Assembly: GCA_005879675.1 (NCBI GenBank)
Contig: VBJE01000086.1
Span: forward strand, 1 to 10,274
Length of the DNA stretch: 10,274 nt
Direction: 5' to 3'
Source: Chloroflexota bacterium
GTDB lineage: Bacteria; Chloroflexota; Dormibacteria; Dormibacterales; Dormibacteraceae
Shown here in pieces: positions 6,400 through 10,274 of this stretch. The notes beneath the pieces were generated by a model. The model had not been told where the DNA came from and did no database searches. It worked only from the letters and a program-made list of their open reading frames with translations. Both the position numbers and the translations under genes were made by a program. Position 1 is the stretch's first letter. Each line of letters starts with the position of its first letter.

Positions 6400-6902
6400 A
6401 CGGCCGCCGCCACCCCGACCTCGTCGAGCTTGCCGCTGCGGACGTCGTAGACGAAACCACGGATGCTGGACTTGTGGGGGATGAACGGGCTGGCCTTGAT
6501 GCGCGCGATCGACTGCTTGACGTCTTTGTCGAGGTCGCTGAACGCCTCGAAAGCGAATGCCGGACGGATGCCCGTCTCCTCTTCGATCTTGTGCTTGATG
6601 TCGTCGTCGTGGAACGTGAGCATCCCGCAGTCGGTGTGGTGGATGAGGACGATCTCTTTCGTGCCGAGCAGGCGCTGCGAGATCGCCAGCGAGCGAATCG
6701 CGTCGTCCGTCGCCGCGCCGCCGGCGTTGCGGATCACGTGCGCGTCGCCCTCCTGCAGGCCGAGGATCTTGTGCACGTCAAGGCGCGCGTCCATGCATGC
6801 GAGCACGGCGACGTGCCTGGCCGGTGGCAGGGGAAGGTCTCCCTTCTTGAACGAGCCGGCGTACGACTGGTTGTTGCGGACGAGTTCGTCGGTGACGCTC
6901 AT
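6396..6902 (-). CDS. Beta-carbonic anhydrase (Rv1284-like)
   Basis: This 168-residue enzyme should catalyse reversible hydration of CO2 to bicarbonate in the cytoplasm. The zinc site is complete: Cys36 and the Asp38-Arg40 dyad in ACMDARLD, then His89 and Cys92 in IHHTDCGM. VIRNAGG (57-62) and DDAIRSLAISQRLLGT (66-81) are conserved surrounding segments. Length and sequence resemble, from memory, the short mycobacterial beta-carbonic anhydrase Rv1284, including the N-terminal MSVTDELVRNNQSYAGSF. The ATG at 6902 is chosen because TGGAGG lies 8 nt upstream and this N-terminus fits the family; the frame stays open upstream to 7034 but that extension is low-complexity and has no support. The stop shares the tetranucleotide CTAG (6396-6399) with the stop of the GH3 gene on the other strand. 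Its leader carries the imperfect palindrome at 6925-6959. Confidence 0.94.
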   Translation of the reverse strand: MSVTDELVRNNQSYAGSFKKGDLPLPPARHVAVLACMDARLDVHKILGLQEGDAHVIRNAGGAATDDAIRSLAISQRLLGTKEIVLIHHTDCGMLTFHDDDIKHKIEEETGIRPAFAFEAFSDLDKDVKQSIARIKASPFIPHKSSIRGFVYDVRSGKLDEVGVAAAV

Positions 6903-6910
6903 TTGGCGTG

Positions 6911-6916
6911 CCTCCA
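6911..6916 (-). promoter_or_regulatory. Shine-Dalgarno of the carbonic anhydrase
   Basis: TGGAGG on the minus strand with an 8-nt spacer to the ATG at 6902. It decides the start against an open frame that extends about 130 nt further upstream. Confidence 0.75.
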
Positions 6917-6924
6917 GTGAGTTG

Positions 6925-6959
6925 GTTAGTCGGAAAACTGAAGACGGGTTCCGGCTAAC
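6925..6959. repeat. Imperfect inverted repeat in the carbonic anhydrase leader
   Basis: GTTAGTCGGAA (6925-6935) and TTCCGGCTAAC (6949-6959) form 11-nt arms with one mismatch around a 13-nt spacer. It lies 23 nt upstream of the carbonic anhydrase ATG, just before its ribosome site. No T-tract follows on the minus strand, so it does not look like a terminator. It could be an operator or a leader hairpin; the binding factor is unknown. The remainder of the 181-bp spacer (6903-7083) shows no gene or clear terminator, only a short GC palindrome at 6996-7007. Confidence 0.45.
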
Positions 6960-7083
6960 TACAGAGGCAGGTGCAGCAGCCGGCGTGGTCGATCGCGCGC
7001 CGGCGCGTGAGGATGCGGACAAGCATCGAGGCACCCACAGCGCGGACTACGCTAGCACGACCGGACCGGGCGCGCGGTTTCGG

Positions 7084-9192
7084 CTAGTGCTTCTTTTTCT
7101 TGTGGCTGCCGCCGCTGCTCGGCGGGGACGGCGTGTATGTCCACGGCTGTTGGGACGGCACGGTGCCGGGCAGGTAATAGTCGCCCCACGCGGCGACGAT
7201 GCCCTGGGGCGGCGAGTACCACTGCTCGGGGCCGAAGAGCGGCAGCGCCTGATCGAGGAACGAGTGCCACGCCGGCACCGCGACCATGTAGCTGTCCGAG
7301 CCCTCGACCATCTTGATCCGCCAGTCGGGGTTGCCCATCCAGACCGCGACCGCGATCCTGGGCGTGAATCCGATCGTCCAGGCGTCGGCGAAGCTGTCGG
7401 ACGTGCCCGTCTTCACCGCCACCTGCCAACCAGGGATCGTCAGCTGTGAGTTGCGGCCGAAGATCATCGCCCGGTTCTCGTCCTTCGACATCATCGTCGC
7501 CATGATGAAGGCGACCTTTGGGTCGACGACCTGACGCGCGTTGTCGGCGTGCTGGTATATCGTCGCGCCTCCACGCTGGACGCGGGCGATCGCAAAGGGC
7601 TCGTGCAGCACGCCCTGCGCGGCGAGCACCGAGGCGGCGGTCGCCATCTGCAGCGGGGTCTCGCCATAGCCTCCAAGCGTGAGCGAGGGCCCGAAGCTGT
7701 TGGGGTCATCGTTGTTGCTGAAGCTTCCGTCCTTCTGCTGCTGCCACGGCGGCGCCCCCATCGCGCGCGCCGTTTGCACGACATCGGGGACTCCGACTCC
7801 GAGCTCGACCTTCACGGCCGGGATGTTCAGCGAGTTGCCCATGCACTGCTGCACCTGGCACGTGCCGTGATACGTGCCGTCGTAGTTCTGGGGCTTGTAC
7901 ACGGTCTGCGACCCCACGTCGTTGTACTGGAACGGCCCGTCCTGGACCGGCGTCGTCATCGTGTACTTGCCGCTCGCGATCGCGGTCGTGTACGTGTAGA
8001 TCTTCATCGACGACCCTGGATTTCGTGGCGGCCACACGGCGAGGTTGTACTGCCCGCCGTCGGTGTTCGGGTTGGCCGAGCCCACCATGGCAACGATCGC
8101 ACCCGAGCTCGGGTCGATCGCGACTAGCGCGCCCTGCTGCACGCGGCGCCACGCCACGTCCGCCTGGGTTCCGCTGATCGCTTTCTGGCCGATGTCCTGC
8201 AGCGTCAGGTTGAGCGTGGTGTAGACGCGCAGGCCGCCGCCGTAAGTCGTCTCGTTGCCGAACTTCTGCTTCAGGTGGCCGGTCACGTAGCTGACGAAGC
8301 CCGGCGCGATCGTCGGGTTCGCGGGCTTGAACATGTGCGCCGGCGGGCTCAGGTCCTCCTTGAAGGCCTTGTCCGCCTGCGCCTGGGTGATCTTGTCGTC
8401 GCCGACCATCGCCACGAGCACCTCGTGCTGGCGCGCCTTCGCCGCCTCCCAGCGCGCGAACGGGCTGTAGAGGGTCGGCCCGCGGACGAGGCCCGCGAGC
8501 ATCGAGGCCTGCGCGAGGTCGAGGTCCGCCGTCCTCCGGTGGAAGAAGATCTGCGACGCCGCCGCGGTCCCGACCGCGGAGTTGCCGAAGGACACGCTGT
8601 TCAAATACATCTCGAGGATCTGCGACTTCGAGTAGCGTCGCTCAACCGCAAACGCAAGCAGCGCTTCGGTCAGCTTGCGCTGGATCGTCGGCTGATCGCC
8701 GAGCAGGCGCACCTTGACGAGCTGCTGCGTGATGGTCGAGGCTCCCTGCACCGTGTCGCGCGCCTTGATGTCGACGATCGCGGCGCGCGCGATGCCGGCG
8801 GGATCGATGCCGGGCTCAGAGTAGAAGTTGCGGTCCTCGATGGCCACGATGGCGTCGGGCAGCGCCGTGCCCATCGCCGAGAGCGGCTCGTAGTAGTGCT
8901 GGTATCCGGGCGGATGCAGGTCCGCGATCGCGGTCTTGCCGTCGCTCGCGTAGAGGATCGTGTCCGCGGAAACGTCGTTGTCGAGCTGCGAGACGTCAGG
9001 CAGCGGCGCCGCGTAGGCGACGTACCACGGCGACGTGAACGCGGCCGGCACCAGGAGCGCGAGCAGCAAACCGACACGAAGCAAAAGTCCGTTTGGTTGC
9101 TTCGTGCGGGATCCGGTTGCCGGGGTCGCCGGTGGGCGCGGCAGGGAATCGTGCGGGCTACCGGACGGAGCTATCTCGCCCACCCAGCACAA
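7084..9192 (-). CDS. Class A penicillin-binding protein (GT51 + transpeptidase, PBP1A-like)
   Basis: This 702-residue bifunctional enzyme polymerises lipid II and cross-links peptidoglycan at the outer face of the membrane. A cytoplasmic N-terminus of about 35 residues precedes one membrane helix (about 36-53). The GT51 domain has catalytic Glu119 in IEDRNFYSE, the GASTITQQLVK motif (150-160), Glu176 in RKLTEALLAFAVERRYSK, and EMYLNSVSFG (194-203). The transpeptidase domain has SSMK with nucleophile Ser394 and Lys397, SLN at 454-456, and KTGT at 594-597, so both activities should be intact. A tail rich in Pro, Ser and Gly ends in HKKKKH. The cysteines 445 and 450 just before SxN could form a disulfide. 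The start is uncertain: the TTG at 9192 and GTG at 9183 both lack a good ribosome site, but both keep the membrane helix. It is transcribed divergently from the small membrane protein at 9332. Confidence 0.95.
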   Translation of the reverse strand: MCWVGEIAPSGSPHDSLPRPPATPATGSRTKQPNGLLLRVGLLLALLVPAAFTSPWYVAYAAPLPDVSQLDNDVSADTILYASDGKTAIADLHPPGYQHYYEPLSAMGTALPDAIVAIEDRNFYSEPGIDPAGIARAAIVDIKARDTVQGASTITQQLVKVRLLGDQPTIQRKLTEALLAFAVERRYSKSQILEMYLNSVSFGNSAVGTAAASQIFFHRRTADLDLAQASMLAGLVRGPTLYSPFARWEAAKARQHEVLVAMVGDDKITQAQADKAFKEDLSPPAHMFKPANPTIAPGFVSYVTGHLKQKFGNETTYGGGLRVYTTLNLTLQDIGQKAISGTQADVAWRRVQQGALVAIDPSSGAIVAMVGSANPNTDGGQYNLAVWPPRNPGSSMKIYTYTTAIASGKYTMTTPVQDGPFQYNDVGSQTVYKPQNYDGTYHGTCQVQQCMGNSLNIPAVKVELGVGVPDVVQTARAMGAPPWQQQKDGSFSNNDDPNSFGPSLTLGGYGETPLQMATAASVLAAQGVLHEPFAIARVQRGGATIYQHADNARQVVDPKVAFIMATMMSKDENRAMIFGRNSQLTIPGWQVAVKTGTSDSFADAWTIGFTPRIAVAVWMGNPDWRIKMVEGSDSYMVAVPAWHSFLDQALPLFGPEQWYSPPQGIVAAWGDYYLPGTVPSQQPWTYTPSPPSSGGSHKKKKH

Positions 9193-9256
9193 ATTTGCAG
9201 GCTTCGCCGAAAGCTTCGAGCCTCATGAAGATCAAAACGCCCTTGCCCGGCCGAGT

Positions 9257-9285
9257 ATTGAAAATCCGGCCGGCGCCGAATTCAA
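9257..9285 (-). promoter_or_regulatory. Candidate promoter for the penicillin-binding protein
   Basis: On the minus strand TTGAAT (9285-9280) is separated by 17 nt from TTCAAT (9262-9257), each matching four of six consensus bases. Transcription would start near 9250 and leave a leader of about 55-60 nt. The 139-bp divergent spacer (9193-9331) is visibly less G+C-rich than its surroundings, as expected for a promoter region, and holds nothing else I can identify. No convincing promoter was seen for the plus-strand gene. Confidence 0.3.
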
Positions 9286-9331
9286 AAACATTTGTAAGTA
9301 GACGCGCGCGTGGGCGGTTCAAACTGCTGGG

Positions 9332-9613
9332 ATGCGTGGTTTCGTGCTCGGGCTGGTGCTTGCCGTCGGCCTGATCGCGACCGTGCTCTCCCTGCGCCCT
9401 GGAGGCATCCGCCGCCAACTGCGCATGGCCGCGCGTCGATTCAAGATTTTTCTCGTGCTCGGCGGCATCTACCTCGCGGCGTCGATGGTGATTCGTGTCG
9501 CGTTCCCGACCGGGCCGGTGTCCGACTACGGGCCCCCGGCACTCGGGCTGGTGCTGGTGATGGCCTTCGTCCTCATCGCCCAGGATCCCGCGGACGAGTC
9601 GCGAGCCGAGTAG
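9332..9613 (+). CDS. Small three-helix membrane protein, unknown function
   Basis: This 93-residue hydrophobic protein is not a family I recognise. Three membrane segments are visible: about 3-21 (GFVLGLVLAVGLIATVLSL), 39-57 (IFLVLGGIYLAASMVIRVA) and 68-84 (PPALGLVLVMAFVLIAQ). A strongly basic loop (RRQLRMAARRFK, 27-38) lies between the first two and an acidic tail (DPADESRAE) ends the protein, so by the positive-inside rule the 27-38 loop is cytoplasmic. The ATG at 9332 is the natural start because the first helix begins there, but only a weak CTGGG precedes it. The gene diverges from the penicillin-binding protein and its TAG is 4 nt from the stop of the convergent zinc-finger gene. Its regular amphipathic pattern supports it as real coding sequence. 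Confidence 0.7.
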   Translation: MRGFVLGLVLAVGLIATVLSLRPGGIRRQLRMAARRFKIFLVLGGIYLAASMVIRVAFPTGPVSDYGPPALGLVLVMAFVLIAQDPADESRAE

Positions 9614-9617
9614 GCAC

Positions 9618-9845
9618 TCAGTAGGGGTTCGACTGCTCCCACGCCGCCTGGCAGCTCACGCATCGAACCGCTGAAGGAAGAGCCGCCAGCCGTTCGTCAC
9701 CGATCTCGTGACCGCAATCCTGGCAAAGGCCGTCGCCATTGGGCGTTTCTTCCCGGCCGCGGCTCAGCACCCTGTCGATGGCGCCCGCAATGGCGGCGTC
9801 GCTCATGGCCTGCGTGGCGTCGGCATCGCGAAATCCCCGGCTCAC
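9618..9845 (-). CDS. TraR/YbiI-like small C4 zinc-finger protein (DksA superfamily)
   Basis: The 75-residue product carries a four-cysteine zinc finger CxxC-x17-CxxC (Cys41, 44, 62, 65) with the linker GHEIGDERLAALPSAVRC characteristic of the DksA/TraR C-terminal domain. It lacks the long coiled coil of full-length DksA, so it belongs with the short members such as TraR and YbiI, some of which bind the RNA polymerase secondary channel. Its N-terminus (SRGFRDADATQAMSDAAIAG) is laid out like that of E. coli YbiI as I remember it, which supports the GTG at 9845 over the ATG at 9806. The site GAAGG before the GTG is unusually close. The gene begins 4 nt after the glpD stop and is probably translated from the glpD mRNA. 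Its role is unknown; RNA polymerase regulation is an inference from the superfamily. Confidence 0.85.
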   Translation of the reverse strand: MSRGFRDADATQAMSDAAIAGAIDRVLSRGREETPNGDGLCQDCGHEIGDERLAALPSAVRCVSCQAAWEQSNPY

Positions 9846-9849
9846 ACCT

Positions 9850-10274
9850 TCACGTTACAGCGGGGACGAGCGATTCGGATCGGGCCGCCGCGCCGATGCG
9901 AGCCGCGATCTCCTCGGTCAGCAGCCCGCGCGCGGCAAGCGTCGTCCGGCGGCGCGCGACGTCGTCCACCGTCCGTGCCCACTCCGACTGGAATGCGTAG
10001 ACCACCTGCGCCCAGACATCGGGTCCCGAAGGATGGATGCGCTCGAGGCCGTCCGCCATCGCGCCCGCGAGCGCGAGCACCTGGCCGGCCTGGTCGCCGT
10101 ACAGGCGCTCGAGGTGGTCGGCGACGTCCGGCTCGAGGTCGGTGCGCTCCTCCACCTCCAGGCTCCAACCCGTGCCCGGGAGCCGGCGCTCATCGGGCAC
10201 AACGCCGTCCACGCTCGATCGCGGGAGGCGCCGCAGCGCGTCGCACGCGATCACGCGGTGCGTGGTCAGCTTGC
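9850..10274 (-). CDS. glpD: Glycerol-3-phosphate dehydrogenase, C-terminal part
   Basis: The gene runs off the right edge, leaving 140 residues and the stop (TGA at 9852-9850). The visible part opens with KLTTHRVIACDAL, the end of the FAD-binding domain where GlpD enzymes have GGKxTTYRxMAxxA. It continues into the helical C-terminal domain of alpha-glycerophosphate oxidases/dehydrogenases: HLERLYGDQAGQVLALA, then DVWAQVVYAFQSEWARTVDD and VARRRTTLAARGLLTEEIA, with the conserved E-x-A-x-T-x-x-D...RRT pattern. GlpD is a membrane-associated FAD flavoenzyme that oxidises sn-glycerol 3-phosphate to dihydroxyacetone phosphate and passes electrons to quinone. His replaces the common Tyr in TTYR. The GTG at 10254 is internal, not a start, because the conserved TTHR lies upstream of it. 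The zinc-finger gene follows after 4 nt. Confidence 0.85.
   Translation of the reverse strand, partial: KLTTHRVIACDALRRLPRSSVDGVVPDERRLPGTGWSLEVEERTDLEPDVADHLERLYGDQAGQVLALAGAMADGLERIHPSGPDVWAQVVYAFQSEWARTVDDVARRRTTLAARGLLTEEIAARIGAAARSESLVPAVT

Noticed and set aside
6996..7007. Perfect 12-bp palindrome CGCGCCGGCGCG as a terminator for the penicillin-binding protein.
   Set aside because: No loop and no T-tract; palindromes of C and G are expected by chance at this composition.
6903..7034. Upstream extension of the carbonic anhydrase to a start near 7034.
   Set aside because: Residues are Ala/Ser/Arg-rich without homology, and a good ribosome site supports the ATG at 6902.
8275..9228. Plus-strand open frame of 317 codons opposite the penicillin-binding protein.
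   Set aside because: Arg- and Val-rich with no domain; the minus strand carries complete GT51 motifs through this stretch.
1..10274. A defence island, biosynthetic cluster, CRISPR array or mobile element.
   Set aside because: No direct repeats with spacers, no recombinase, nuclease or toxin-antitoxin genes, and the recognised genes are unrelated housekeeping functions.

Overview
The window is strongly G+C-rich and gene-dense. It uses GTG and TTG starts freely, and the genes abut or overlap at almost every junction. It looks like ordinary chromosome from a high-G+C bacterium of the Actinomycetota / Chloroflexota / Dormibacterota kind. The Rv1284-like beta-carbonic anhydrase, the Ser/Pro-rich lipoprotein linker and the many non-ATG starts fit that range, but nothing here fixes the phylum. 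No rRNA, tRNA, CRISPR array, transposase, integrase or phage gene was seen.

Layout, left to right. Bases 1-1793 read rightward: the end of a LysE/RhtB-like membrane exporter, a CorA-type divalent cation channel whose GTG start overlaps the exporter's stop, and, 4 nt later, a small SAM-dependent methyltransferase of an uncharacterised family. Bases 1780-3893 read leftward: an alpha/beta hydrolase followed 23 nt downstream by threonine synthase (thrC). The thrC TTG start sits inside a 9-bp inverted repeat, and its 3' end overlaps the methyltransferase tail-to-tail by 14 bp. From a 66-bp divergent spacer at 3894-3959, bases 3960-6399 read rightward: a class-III PLP aminotransferase resembling glutamate-1-semialdehyde aminomutase, then a secreted GH3 lipoprotein related to NagZ but lacking the NagZ catalytic Asp-His motif. 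Bases 6396-6902 encode a leftward beta-carbonic anhydrase with an imperfect palindrome in its leader, and 7084-9192 a leftward class A penicillin-binding protein. After a 139-bp spacer comes a small rightward three-helix membrane protein (9332-9613). The window closes with a leftward pair: a TraR/YbiI-like small zinc-finger protein (9618-9845) directly downstream of the C-terminal end of glycerol-3-phosphate dehydrogenase (glpD, running off the right edge).

Functionally this is a housekeeping mixture: ion transport, threonine biosynthesis, CO2/bicarbonate balance, peptidoglycan synthesis and possible turnover (PBP1A-like enzyme and GH3 lipoprotein), and glycerol-phosphate oxidation. I see no coherent new multi-gene system. 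The most interesting points are the GH3 lipoprotein with an altered active site, the palindrome over the thrC start, a symmetric TATCGTA element that could serve as -10 for both divergent genes (with a possibly leaderless aminotransferase mRNA), and convergent junctions that all overlap or nearly touch without a visible terminator.
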